From positions 62,001-126,000 of the forward strand of contig JAJJXM010000037.1 of the NCBI GenBank assembly GCA_024516155.1: 64,000 bases of DNA, in the 5' to 3' direction. A program made the translations under genes and the position numbers. Positions 1 to 11,256 of the stretch are shown one piece after another (the first letter of the stretch is position 1; each line of letters opens with the position of its first letter). The notes under the pieces were generated by a model. It was not told where the DNA came from, ran no database searches, and saw nothing but the letters and a program-made list of their open reading frames with translations. This DNA is from Pyronema omphalodes (taxonomy: Eukaryota; Ascomycota; Pezizomycetes; Pezizales; Pyronemataceae).

Positions 1-208
1 CAGGGCTCACGGACACAACGACGAGAGGGACAGACACAGACAGAAAGACAGAGGCGACTACTGCCAGAAACTTAGATAGACCGCTCTGGGGCGTACCCAG
101 TGGCCATCGGAGTCACTCCCGATGGTCAGCATTGTACCTTAAAGTAGTACCCGCCATAACCTTACGGTTGCAAGCGTGTATGACAAATAAATAAATAAAT
201 AAATAAAT
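1..208 (+). mobile_element. 3' end of a LINE-2 copy
   Basis: These bases match, essentially base for base, the reverse complement of 26111-26318, the 3' untranslated end of the large LINE-2 copy. The fragment ends in an (AAAT)n tail at about 185-208, the 3' terminus expected for target-primed reverse transcription. Either the copy is 5'-truncated or it continues off the left edge of the window. No coding part is present. Confidence 0.9.
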
Positions 209-513
209 CATACAGTGTTAAGAATGTTCATGTCTTTGTGACCAGTATGGTGACAACGAGAAGTAAAGTGTAATATCCATAGGATCGATAGCGGATGATA
301 AATATTGGTATCAGTCATCATGGCCCGTGAGCAGGTTTTGCATGCAAGACATGATGTTATGTCTTGATCCACCGCGATAAAAAAATGTCGATGGCAGAAA
401 TTAAATGGTAAAATGGATGTACCATGTAAGACTGGATTAAAGTGGAAAAAGACACTATGATGCATCTCAGTATCAGAGCTTGAAGAGATGAACAAAGTCA
501 AAAAATGACACTG
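209..513. other. Unassigned intergenic sequence
   Basis: Flanks the LINE-2 3' end. An open frame exists on the minus strand, but it shows no recognisable motif and no conservation elsewhere in the window. I see no gene here. Confidence 0.5.
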
Positions 514-1014
514 TCAAGTCGACATGTACATGCATAGCTCATAGAATCTCATGGAAGCTGTGTTGTTGCGGTAAGGCCCCAGTTCCAACCGAGTGCTCCA
601 ACATGAATCAATGCCAAAAGCGTCGTCCGAACCTCTGTCCCAGTCTTGCAACCATCCACAAAGTGAAAGCAACATTGCAAAGCTTGAAATTGAACTAGCC
701 ATTCTATATGATACGAGCCAGGGCCGTACCATTGGGGCTAAGGCGTATCTTATGAATTTCTTCTCCACGACGTGTGCGAGTGAGCCTGTATGACTAAACC
801 TATCTCGAACCCGGCAAACCAGTTTCGACCCCTCAAAGGACTCAGAAATCGATTTGATAAACGATAAATACACGCAGAGATCGGGTTTAACCTTTAAATA
901 TCTCCGACTGTGGTTCTGGATCGTCCAATTCCTTCTGTTATTGTATTCCGCTTTGCCGTGAAATGTAGTAGGAAGGATCATCAAAGTCACTCTGATCACT
1001 CTGAGTAACGCCAC
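514..1014 (-). CDS. Possible uncharacterised protein-coding segment
   Basis: A minus-strand frame of 166 codons with no recognised domain. It deserves mention because the stretch around 730-960 is homologous to the plus strand at about 4630-4860, and both copies stay open in the same frame with mainly conservative changes. For example, an ISESF-x2-S-[KR]-LVC core has E/D, G/A and K/R exchanges. That pattern suggests past or present coding constraint rather than random duplicate DNA. The gene would be multi-exon. An upstream minus-strand frame at 938-1162 overlaps it and may be an alternative exon. I cannot assign a start, splice sites or a function. Confidence 0.3.
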   Translation of the reverse strand: MALLRVIRVTLMILPTTFHGKAEYNNRRNWTIQNHSRRYLKVKPDLCVYLSFIKSISESFEGSKLVCRVRDRFSHTGSLAHVVEKKFIRYALAPMVRPWLVSYRMASSISSFAMLLSLCGWLQDWDRGSDDAFGIDSCWSTRLELGPYRNNTASMRFYELCMYMST

Positions 1015-1162
1015 AATGGGTTCTTAGAACAAACTCTGTTTCTATTTTTTTTACCCCGTTTGTTCCTTCAAATGGCTCGCCAGTTTTTGCACATCTATAG
1101 ACAGTTGCTGCAACATGCATCTTAATTTTTTTTGTATGGCCGTTGAACCCGTTCAAGTCCAT

Positions 1163-1779
1163 CCTCCTGATCTCTGCTCGGTGTATATGTGACCTGTGTT
1201 ACAATAGATGTGAATTCAGTGAACCCACGGATGATTTGCAAGTTCCGAACAGTACTGGTCAAAGAACTCTATTAGCAGAGAAAGCGTTCTTTCCTAGCTG
1301 TATATCGCTTAAATATTCACGTGGCAGAGAGCAAGAATTTGGGCTCTCTTCTGTGTCGTCATTGTTCATTTTTGGATTCAATGAGGGGTCAGGCAGCAGA
1401 GTCGGCCCCTGTGATTGAGTATGGAAGAGCCAACACCGGCCTCATTTGGCTTCGCTTGAGCACACCCAGCATCATTGCCAAGGCGCTAATGAGATGAGCG
1501 AATCTCTCAACTATTTAAACCAGTCGAATCCCCTTCCCTCTCTCCCTTCCATACAACCTTGTATTCACCAGAATGCACCGCATTCCTAGGCCACTGTGCC
1601 TGGTTGCGTCACGATAGCCTTCCATAAGTTCGACTTCAAATAACAACGCCGGAATCAACATTGATCACGCTGAATTGCCTCAACATCATCTCCGATATCT
1701 CGGACAACACCAAATGACACTGTAAGTCATCGATTATAATTCCACAGTCGTAGAAGTTCAACACTGACAACATTGACAG
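1163..1779 (+). promoter_or_regulatory. Promoter and 5' leader of gene I
   Basis: Contains a TATA-like TATTTAAA at 1512-1519 after a GCTAATGAG element. Pyrimidine-rich leader sequence and the first donor (GTAAGT, about 1721) follow, with an acceptor at 1778-1779. The block from about 1480 to 1670 resembles 25910-26075, which has TATATAAA at 25939-25946, so the core promoter is a repeated unit of the gene cluster. The start codon of gene I was not resolved: the short ORFs in the leader do not join the downstream exons in frame. Confidence 0.5.
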
Positions 1780-3385
1780 CTGCAACATGCATTGACGTCT
1801 GGACCATATCTAAATGTCTGGTGAACGCAGAGAATTGTCCCTCTGTAAGTATTCGATTGCACGAATTTCCAGCGTGACCTCTATATGACCTAACCAAAGC
1901 CAATACAGACTTATTCGTCTTCAGAGGACATTCAGAGAGAGGAGGCCAACTATGGAGGAGCTGTGATCAATGATGAAGGCATCGCTACTTCAGCAGCCCG
2001 CTACCACCAGTTGGCTTCTCTAGTAAGGTCGTCGGCAGACGTCACTGCGAATTCTGACATCAGCGTAAGTTGTCGTTGATCTGTACTCGTCATATGAAGC
2101 ATTCTAAATTTCATTGCTAGCGCGGCTGCCAGCCATATTCCTCATGGACCTATTACAGCCGTAGAAGCCGCCACAGACGCTTCCGCCTCTGCTTCCATGC
2201 CCGCTTCTGAAGCCTCTGGTACATCTCATGTGGCTTCCACCTCATCTAGAGCTACTGCACCTTCGCAGCAGAACCGAAAGCGCAAGCAGAGCAGCGTGGA
2301 AGCTGCCACTGTTCCCGACGCCACCACAGGTGGTGAGAACGATGCTACGGATGGAAATGCTCCCATCTCTGTGGCAAAGAGACGCAAGCAGGCTGCAAGA
2401 AAAGGCGCCTCTTCATCGACAGACGATGACGAAGATCCTGACGACGATGCATATGATGCAGATGTCGCGCTGGATCCGGAAGACCCTGACTGGGACATGT
2501 GGATTCGAATACCCTCGACTGCAAAGAAGGGGCCACCTGCAAAGGAAACGTTGGTTGCTGCAAAGCTGGATTGGGAAAATCCTGTCCAGTGGTCCGCTGT
2601 GCCTGCTGAGAAGAAAGCCCGGGCGATCCGCCGTATTCGCTTCTGGATGCTGTGGTCACGGGCCCGCGCTGAGAAGCACCTGGAATTCAGGTCCAAGAAG
2701 TGGATTTCTGAAAAGAAACGTCGGGCGGCGGATAAGGAAGACCCGTTCAGAGTCAAGCGATCCCGAAAGTCCAAGGATGACACCGTTGTAAGTTCCCAAT
2801 TTTGTGATATTATTCCTAGTTCAGTCTGTGCTAACATTCCAGGTCGCACAGTCTGCGTCTACCTCCTCTGGTGTTCTTCCTGAGATTGCTGCCGTTGCAT
2901 CAAGCATTGAGAGCAACTCCGGTGCTTCGAACGAAGCGCCTCTCTTTCTGACCTCATCCCACGATAAGGAAACCGAACATGAGGAGAACGACGGCATGGG
3001 CCTGGATGAAGCAGGGTCAAGTATCGAGTCTGTCCATGATGAACAGCCCCCCACTACCGCCGATTGCCCCACATCGAATGTAGCCTCGGAAACACCACCG
3101 GATGTCAACACGACAATGCTCTCCGACGTCACCCCACCCAGACCATCTCCGGAGCCTTCCCTGCTGCGTGCTTTGGCTCCATTTCTTGCCTCTGTTAGGA
3201 GAACCATCATGGCGAGAACTGCCGTGCCTGCCGCAGTTCTTCCGAATACCGCAAGCTCCAGTGATGAGTCCAAGTCTCCCGGCGAGCCCCAGAATAAGGC
3301 ACAACACCACGAAAGTGAGCAAGTGCTGGATGGCGTTCCCACGGCAAACGAGGAATGGTTGCCTGAACTCCGTAGAACTGGGTAG
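1780..3385 (+). CDS. Gene I, subfamily A nuclear-type protein of unknown function
   Basis: Likely exons are 1780-1844, 1909-2064, 2121-2787 and 2843-3385. The last intron (2788-2842, GTAAGT...CTAAC...CAG) is clear and in phase. The product has basic NLS-like clusters (NRKRK; AKRRKQAARK), an acidic run, then a conserved block starting DPDWDMW and continuing through an LDWE-x-PVQW motif, a basic RRIRFW helix and an SEKKRRAAD helix to KRSRKSK. A Ser/Glu-rich tail follows. The same block occurs in gene III, and a diverged form in II and IV. No known DNA-binding family was recognised. Exon 1909-2064 ends in phase 0, while the 2121 exon needs phase 2. Either the junction is wrongly placed or the gene carries a frameshift. 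The 5' end is unresolved. Confidence 0.6.
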
Positions 3386-3705
3386 GTGTACATCACAGCA
3401 TCCCTTTTCGGAGCGTTCAATCTCGTTTTGACTGTACGAGTCGGGTATTGAAAACTAGTATTCCGAGGACTGTTTTCAAATTCTGTCGAGTCTCTTCCAC
3501 TTCTCTTTCGTTGGATGTTCTTCCGAATAGCGCAAGGTATAGTGAGGCGTCCGAGCCTCCCGGCGAGTCCGAGAAAGAGGCAGAACACCACGAAAGAGAG
3601 CAACTGCTGGATACAATTTCCACAGCAAACGGGGAATGGTTGCCTAAACTCTGTAGAACTGGGTAGACAAACATTGCAGCCTCCTGTTTCGGAGTGCTTT
3701 ACCAT
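3235..3705 (+). repeat. Tandem duplication of the 3' end of gene I
   Basis: Sequence at about 3235-3420 recurs in diverged form at about 3523-3705. Both units encode VLPN...SPGE/PPGE...AxHHExEQxLD...EWLPxLxRTG followed by TAG. The second unit lies downstream of the functional stop and so looks like a leftover of an unequal exchange within the last exon. Spacing between units is about 285 bp. Confidence 0.75.
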
Positions 3706-4560
3706 GTTTTGGCTACCGATGTAGCATAGAGAAAATTATTATTCAGAGAATTCCATTGTGCCTGCTGTTATTTATTTCCATTTCCTATTGAGTGAAGATA
3801 ACCAATGAGATCACGGTATAATCAGTGACCTGTTGTTTTTTGACAGCAGTTATCAAGTTGATGTTGGATCCTCCTTGACAGGCGTTTATGAGTCTGGCGT
3901 TCTCTTTAGTTTATAGGTCTGGCGTTTGTGCTCTTTTCTGTGTCTTCCTCCATATAAATCGTCTGCCAGTATCTCAATAGCAACTACGACGGTAATAAAA
4001 TGTGTTTTCTACACCATCGGTGTGAATGACCTCTTTGCTTCGATACTACGCTCAGGGGGGCCGGACGGTATTCCCACAAATATGTTTTTTCTGGGGCTAT
4101 TGTGTACCTGGAAGCACAAGTTGACAGACGTTACCACGGTTTACTCATCCTGTACCCCTTACTTCACATCTCTCTGATTTAAGCCTATTCGCCACACCAG
4201 TATCATCTTCACCATGAATCACGTTTGCACCGAGTTCCTTCGGTTGTCGGCATATGAGTTTATTATACCATTAGTTCCAGAGCATTACGTCGATTTTTTA
4301 TTGAAAGTTACAGGACATCACTGAAAGAGGAAAGGAAGACCAATGGGCCAACTCGCGCAGTAAACCGGGATGCAGTAATTTATATACAGGAGATCACTCG
4401 CGCAATCACTTTCCAGGAACTGTAAAGAGATACGATACAGCATGATGAGTAGAGGGAGGTATCGAAAACAATTTCGTAGTTCCCGTTCCGTGTACATCTA
4501 ACGTTGGCCCGCAATTTAGGCAGGGGCGTTGGGGTTTGCCATTCTCGCTGTTTGTATTCA
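3706..4560. other. Unassigned intergenic sequence
   Basis: AT-rich sequence downstream of gene I. Short open frames occur on both strands without motifs or conservation in the window. I see no gene, RNA or repeat that I can support. Confidence 0.5.
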
Positions 4561-4589
4561 CTTGAACTCTTGAACCATTGCCGTTCTGA

Positions 4590-4960
4590 CCAGCACTTTC
4601 TTTCCCCGAAGCCGCTACCAGACAAAAAGATGGACGGAATTGGACGTTCCATGACCACAGTCGGTGGTGTTCAAAGGTTGAACTAAATCTGTGTGTGTAC
4701 TTCTTGTTTATCAAATTAATTTCTGAGTCATTTGACGCGTCGAGACTGGTCTGCGGTGTCTGTAAAGGAATTAGTTATGCATGTACACTCGGCTACGTCA
4801 TAGAGATTGTATCCATGAGATTGGCCTTACGACTTTCATATACCCAAATAAAGACGACTACAAGCTTTCGATGTTTTTCTGACAATCTGTGTTTCTTGGA
4901 TGGATCTCCAAATTCTGCTTCTCCCTTGTCAACTGCAGGAGAAGCCGGTGCTGAGCGCCT
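4590..4960 (+). pseudogene. Partial homologue of the 514-1014 segment
   Basis: Plus-strand counterpart of the minus-strand segment at about 730-960. The shared frame reads NWT...HSR...KV...LCVY..FIK.ISESF..S[KR]LVC in both. It is abutted at about 4905 by the edge of the large inverted duplication, so the right part of its frame is unrelated sequence. It could be an exon of a truncated gene or a decayed duplicate. No function can be assigned. Confidence 0.35.
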
Positions 4961-5072
4961 TGACTGTGCTCAAGAGAAACAGGATCTGCCCAGAGTGAAT
5001 GCTTTGCCAGTCGCTCGTCAAGGCTGGGTCAGGCCAACAACCCGTTCGTGGATCGAACAGATAATTACTATC

Positions 5073-5948
5073 CAGAGCTCCCCACGGTCCGTCCGGTCCA
5101 GTCCTGGCTACGGACCGGACTGGACCACATATCACGGTCCGGTCCGGTGCTTGGACTGGGACTGGCAGTCATTTTTACACGGTGGACTGGACCGCCTATG
5201 GGTGACCGTAGGTGACCATAAGGTCACACAAAATCACTCGCAGGTGACCATGGGTGACCGTAGGTGACTGCAGTTTTAGTTTTTGAGCGCGCAGAAATTT
5301 CAACAGTGATTCTTATTATATCTTTCTCTACAAGAACTAATCACTACGATTTCAGAGCGGACCTAAGTAATCCCAATGAATTGCCAAAGGTTTCATGATT
5401 ACTTTTGCCAAATTTCCTGTAAAGAACAGGAAAATTGTAAACTATTGAGGTTCATTAGTCTCGCAAACAAAAACGAAAGGGATGCCGTGGATGGGAAAGG
5501 ACAATTACTGGCAGGCTTAGATGGGAAAAGCTTCACTGCGATGGGAAAGGGGGGGGGCGGGGGGTGGTTACGGCACGATTTATTTGGAAGAATCTTTACA
5601 TATGGAGTACCAAGAGAATCATCAGGACTACCCAGTGGTGGAGGCAAACACGCGTTGAGAAAAAAAAATCCGCACCGGAGGATTCTAGCTCCACCTTTGT
5701 TGACCGGCAAGCGGCCTCTCTGGTGGTCAGCTCGCTGTTAGCGGCGGTTGCTACTCCCGACCCACTAGTGCTTCGGATAAGCGAGAAATCCGCGGTCCCG
5801 CAGTCACCTGCAGTCCGGTCCAGTCTTTTTGTTTTCGAAACCTGGACCGGACTACATGGTTGCAGTCCTCGAAAACATTGGACTGGACTGGACTACACCA
5901 TGTAGTCCGGTCCAGTCCGCAGTCCTGGACGGACCGTGGGGAGCTCTG
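5073..5948. mobile_element. Non-autonomous hAT-like DNA transposon
   Basis: The element is flanked by the 8-bp duplication TTACTATC (5065-5072 and 5949-5956). It begins CAGAGCTCCCCACGGTCCGT and ends with the inverted complement (...CCGTGGGGAGCTCTG). CAG..CTG ends and an 8-bp TSD are the hAT signature. It is absent from the matching place in the other arm of the inverted duplication (near 25200), which confirms insertion. Near both ends GGTCC/GGACC motifs (GGTCCGGTCCAGT and relatives) recur, and GGTGACC repeats occur at 5200-5270, as expected of subterminal transposase sites. It has no transposase ORF: frames in this interval are short and motif-free. Confidence 0.85.
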
Positions 5949-6140
5949 TTACTATCCCTCTTTGAGACAACACCATTTTTGCAGAAGCAAATCATGACAC
6001 CTCCACAGGACGACTATTGTGAGAATCAAAATTCATCGACGATTACGACACTCGGAAGACCAAACGCTGAACTCGAGATATGGAAAACTGCTCAGAGTAC
6101 CAACGAATGAATTATATCGTTTGAGTACCCTTACCAGGAA

Positions 6141-6503
6141 TTACAACCGCTGAAACCTCGACTTCCTGACACTTGAATCTCGAACGCAATTAGCATGCTG
6201 ACGAAACCGATGTGTGGTCCTGACTGAAATAGGTCCTCGAATTTTTACTATTCCGCGCGGAAACAACCACCAAAGGCTAATAACAAACATGAAAGAGCAA
6301 AGAAAGCACAAAAAAATGGTCGTCACTAAAAACCAATAATACTTGCTTTGGCCGCCAGTCCTTGGACCATTCACCTGATAACGTACATCCCGAATGTAAT
6401 TGATGCGTCCATTCTGTATCATCACTTGGCTCATTGTCGAAGTTGCTGAGTAATCCATGCTCGGCGCATTAACACCTCCACTTCCATGCCAGATATTCCG
6501 CAA
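6141..6503 (-). other. Open frame in the 3' flank of gene II
   Basis: A 120-codon frame with a hydrophobic stretch, downstream of gene II on the same strand. The duplicate at about 24646-25013 keeps most of the sequence but is split by a frameshift at a poly-T tract. Many differences between copies change amino acids. It is more likely 3' UTR or flank than a gene. Confidence 0.25.
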
Positions 6504-6579
6504 AAGCTAACCAAGACTCCTCCATCATCCTTCAAATTTTTTATCACTTCAAAACCAGATTGTCATCCTACGCCTCATT

Positions 6580-8769
6580 TTAGAACGTATCAGCCTCTCT
6601 GACATCCTCAAGACCGCGTTGTTGGTCAAGAGCGTCGACACCAGTATCCGGAGCAGGAACGACAGCAGTGGAGATGGCGAACGGGTGAATAGCACCAACG
6701 TCCGTGGCCACGAGAGTTAAACCGAGGTTTCTGGCAGCTTGGTGATCTTGATCGTTCATCTGTTCGAGCCTATTCACGATAGGGTCCGCGGTAGCTGCAG
6801 CATAGAAATCCTGGGGCTGTGATGTGTCAATATCATTAGTAAGAACACCCTAGGATCGAAATCTTGAGGAAGAAACTTACCAAACAGTCCGGCCAGTTGT
6901 TCAAGCGATCCTCTTCATCCTCGTCAAAGGGAAGGAAGAGAGGTTGCGCGGCGCCTGTCGCCGCATCGGTTGCACAAACGCGTGGATCGCTACCAAACCC
7001 GGTAAACGCCAAACCTTGGTTTGCGTCTGCATCCGGGTTCCAGACAACAGAGGGAACAGAAGCGTGAGCAAACGACGTAAAGGAACTGGGACCGGCATTC
7101 TGGGTCAGATGGGTGGTTAGTATCCAAATTCACTTTGGCAAAAAAAGAGACTCACCGTGCAATACGAGCCATACGCACTAGCATTTTACGGAAGGCGCGA
7201 GTCAACTGCGGTAGCCGCTGCGAGGCATGGTGAAGCCGCGATAGACGCAGGGGAACCAGACTATGACATCTTAGCATTATTAATGGCGTCGTGCTACACT
7301 GAGCGCTCAACGTACCAACGCTGAAAGGGTGCCACAATAAGAAGCGGGGCCAGCACAGGGACCCGCAGTGGAAGAAACCCCACCAGAGATGCGCGCGGCC
7401 CTAGCTGCCTTCCTGTTTGCCTTTTTGTCCTCCTGTCTTTGCTTCTCCGATCTTTGCTTTCGACATTTTAACGATATATAGGCCTCTGCGGTTTTCCAGG
7501 AAGCCCAGGGGAATCCGAGACGGAAGCGTCTAACGGCCCGAAGCTGACGCTCCAGGGGGATATCTTCCCACAAGACAACGGTTCCAGCCTCCCAGGGCAG
7601 TTTGCAGAGCTTCAAAGTTGCTCCTTGAGGGGGGTACTTCGTACCTTCAGGTGCAGGCTGGATATCGCCATCTGGGTCATCTGGGCCGGTCAGAGCTGGA
7701 GGTCCAGATAAGTCCACCCCTGCAGCGGCCCTGTGCCAGACGGGACCTGTGGCGGCTGCTGTGGTTTGAACGGCTCCAGAATCTGAGGTTGCGGAAGACG
7801 AGTACGATACGATCCCAGCGGAGGCGGACGTGGTGGCCAGGAGCTGTTCAGCTGAGGCAGAAACAACAAACTCATGCGTGAACTCTGGGGGTACAACAGT
7901 TTTAATGTACCCTCGAACCCTCTTCTTCCGGGGCTGCTTCTCCGCAGAATCCCTTAGTGCTCCGAAGGTATTAGTTTCAGGTCTAGGCAAGGCTGCAGCC
8001 TTCGACTGAACACCCCTCTTGCGCTTGGATACTGCCTGCTGTGCTCCTTCTGCGCAAGGTGCCGACGCTGGGGCAATGATAACACCCGTGACGGAAGCAA
8101 TGGGCGTCGAAAGAATATTTCCAATGCCTGTACCTGGAAAATCGACGGCGGTCGGAGCCGAACTAGCGGTCCATAAGCTATGGAGTCCAGCTGGATCACC
8201 CAGAACTGAGGACGGGAAGCTCGAATAACAAGCGGCAGCTGATGGAGCATCGAAAAGGCCGGACGTAGGTAGGGCACTGGCCTGAGCTGCTGTTTGGGGT
8301 GGAGCAGTGCGGTTTTGAGCTTGGTGTGTGTCTTCAGAGCGCAGTGCTGCAAAGCTCTGCCAAGGAGACATTGTTTCTTCATTATTCTGGGGTAATGATG
8401 GAATACCCACAGTCATCCCGGAATGGAGTGGTGCAGGTTCCTGTAGGAAAGATCTGAAAGCAAAGGGACATGTTGCCAGTGTTTCAAACGTTCCGGCGCC
8501 AGCCCCAGCGGCATCCAACCCAGTAAACAAGGTACTATCTATACGACTCGGTACAGACAATAGACGAGGATCCACGGCGTTCCTGGACAAGTGGACTGAT
8601 GGTCGGTATGCGTACTGGAGGCTGGACGAGTCAACTGACGAGGAAGCACCTGGTGGTTGCTGAGGAGCCAAGAAGTACTGAGACGGTTGAATGGAGGGTA
8701 AGGCTATGCACTTCATCAGTCTGCGTCAACCGAAAAGGAAGTGAGGGACCTACCGTGCCATTTTGGCAT
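6580..8769 (-). pseudogene. Gene II, subfamily B, with premature stop
   Basis: Minus-strand exons by comparison with gene IV: 8769-8754 (ATG), 8703-7316, 7260-7156, 7099-6881 and 6816-6580, with introns of 50, 55, 56 and 64 bp. The large exon encodes a Ser/Ala/Pro-rich region, NLS-like clusters (SKRKRG; PRKKRVRG), and the conserved block (LPWEAG, VLWEDIPLERQ, a basic RRFRL helix, a Lys/Arg-rich helix). All later junctions keep frame, but exon 3 contains TAA at 7188-7186 where gene IV has TCA. The protein would end after 492 of a potential 654 codons and lose the conserved C-terminal exons. The N-terminus also differs from IV: it is a 16-nt first exon instead of IV's exons 1-2. It may be a pseudogene or a truncated isoform. 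Confidence 0.75.
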
Positions 8770-9199
8770 TTTCAATGGTTCGATAGCCTTTCTCACGCTG
8801 TAAGCTCGTCACTTGAGAATTGAGATGCTACAGAGCGGCGTTCGTTTCTGATATTCGAAGTCGAATTCATGAAAGATATTAAAAAGGAGGAAATAAACAG
8901 AGGATTTTGCAGTCGCCGTGTCGTCATGTCGTTGCTCCGACCGAATGGTCTTGTACCTTATACTCCGAGGAGTATCGTCAACAGAGACTCATGAATGTGT
9001 GTGAGACAGTAGAGGTCGAAGGAAGGAAGGATTTTCTGGTTAAAGTAAGGTCGATCTTCATGATAGTTCAGATTCGAAATCGACGAAAAGATGGGACAGG
9101 TTGAGGAAGAGTGGTAGGCGAGTTGTAATTTAATAAGTTTTGGGAGTGGCAAGGAAAGAAGTGAGCGAAAGAAACGAGGGGATTATATAGATTCGCTAA
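8770..9199 (-). promoter_or_regulatory. Promoter and leader of gene II
   Basis: On the minus strand, TATATAA lies at 9189-9183 within GCGAATC...ATCCCC, a context resembling the gene I promoter at 1496-1530. The leader to the ATG at 8769 is about 410 bp and contains an ATG-initiated upstream ORF of 27 codons (about 9062 to 8979), so an unrecognised 5' exon is possible. Confidence 0.45.
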
Positions 9200-11256
9200 A
9201 GATTTGGCGCCTTGGCTGTTCTTAAGCGAAGCAATTTTCGGTTAGAGTAGATGTTTTCACATAAAATCAGCAGGGCTCAGTGTGCATGACAACCCTTCAC
9301 TGCATTGAAGGATGAACTACAATAGGGACTAGTGTGCTAATCTCATGATAGCCATATACCTTGGTCAGCACATGTAACATATGGAAACCAGATTGGGATT
9401 TTAAATCGTTCCACAACGACTATTGCACAATCTAAGACCTTTGTTCAAATATAATCCTAGACCAATACATCGCAGATGGGCCCTACGACATAAACAGAAA
9501 AGCCCTTCTTTTGCGGCAACTCAAAAATGGATTCATTCTTCTCCGCGTCTATCCTATTCTGGGCATTTTCCTCAAGCTCACCCTTTAGTTTGCTGCTCAT
9601 TCAGTCTGTAACGCCTGTTCTCCTGGAATAAATATTGTGCCACGACGAGATTTACTGAACGATCAAGATGATGTAGTAATTCAGTATGACAGATGCCTTT
9701 ATAGAGAGTAATCATGATATTGCATTGTTTTCCTGGGAGAATGGAGTTTTGTAATGAGGGATGTCACCACATCTGGCATAAAGTCCGGTACACCATTCTC
9801 CGCGGTATCAGTACTAGCGACGAAATCTCGGAGTAGTGACTTACGATAATAGCCATGGTAGTTCGAGCCTCGAATGTAGTCATTGCTCATATTTTACAAT
9901 GATCACTTGGAGCACCGAGCATTGCATGTCAAGAAAGCCATAACGTCAAAACCAGCCCTACGGCTGGGAAAAGCTGCAGCTGATGGTAACCGTCGAAAGG
10001 GTCGCATGAAACATTGCCGATCACTCGTCCCTGACCAGAAAAAGTGACGTCCAGTACGACAGCAACTCACAACCAAGCATAGGCGAGTTCATCCTTCCCT
10101 ACCATCTACAGGTAAACAAACATACATTAAGTACCTTCTTAACCAAGCAAAACCTGGGTTTTAAAATCTGGTTTTGCATTACCAGAAACATTCACCCTGA
10201 AGCTTCTGAGCTACTTCTGCGAGCCTGAAACTGCCAGTGCTGAATAATGAAACCTATTGTGACATTCTTGCACGAATATTATTTCGCCCTCATATTTCGT
10301 CAACATGTCCTTGCGTTCCAGAGTTCTTCCTGAAATCCCGCTTCGTTGTCATATCGGTACTAACGCAGCATTGCGACCGACGGTGACATCAAAGCGAGAC
10401 ATGGGGCCGAAACATTTGACTTCAAATTACTACTCTTATTGCTATTGAATTCGAGTTGTATGTAACCACGGCATGAAGTTATGTGGCGTTACGATTGGAT
10501 ACTTGACCCTTTCGCCCCATCCTTCCCCCGAATCAGTCTAACTTGTGCAGCACAACGTCCCAAAAAACCAGCTATAAGCTCTGGAATTTAGAATATGGTA
10601 TTGCTCCAAAATCCGCCTCTCTATTCTCGGGAGCATGTTCATCTTCCAACCGGCTCAGTTTTTCTGCCCAACTTGACCCTCAGGCATCCAGCGACTGGAT
10701 ATTGCAGATAATTGGAGCTCTGCCTAAAGTGTTTCAACGGCTGGATTCACTTAAGCATTGAAGTGGCAAAATGTAAATGCCAAGATAAAAATGCCATTCC
10801 GTAACATCCAGTACTTCTGAATCGGAAATGCCAATTGGGCTTCTCTGTGATGATTTTAGCAGCAGCTATGGCGTCATTCCGCTGCTCTTGAATTGGTTGT
10901 CGCTGGTGCTTCCATGGTTGCTGAGAACGGGTACAGTGATCGGCCGCCTCATGTCAAGCAGCTTATCGACAGCGAAGCTGAAGGCGCTGAATAGACAGCC
11001 ATAGACTCTCGCTAGGCCTCAATGATGAATAATTGGGCCCCAATTTTATGTACGTAGAATGACAGTGGAGGGAGGGTGGGGGGGGTCCAGTGTGAAAGTT
11101 CCCAGTTGTTGAACCACCCAGCCATGCAAAGGAGACACCGTCACCAAAACATACTCGATCCCCAACAAGCTTCCTCCAACTGTACGAACTCCCACGAAAC
11201 TTCTGTTGCTCATCACCAATACGCATATCTTCATTATTCTTCTGAAGTATTAAGCA
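9200..11256. other. Intergenic region between divergent genes II and III
   Basis: About 2 kb without a supportable gene. The part just upstream of 11257 (about 11200-11256) matches the region before gene V (about 63500-63564) and is therefore the 5' leader of gene III. Short open frames at 9423-9611 and 10543-10761 show no motif or conservation. Confidence 0.5.

Larger units (their letters stand above)
4905..8672 (-). repeat. Left arm of a large inverted duplication
   Basis: Matches the plus-strand region of about 16383-25368 in inverse orientation, once LINE-1 in the right arm and the hAT-like element in the left arm are removed. Both arms then measure about 2.9 kb. The arm carries most of gene II plus about 1.2 kb of its 3' flank. 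Divergence is visible but modest, so the duplication is not brand new. Confidence 0.85.

Noticed and set aside
2226..2849. Minus-strand 207-codon frame opposite gene I
   Set aside because: Shadow of the conserved block. Splice sites and paralogue conservation support only the plus strand.
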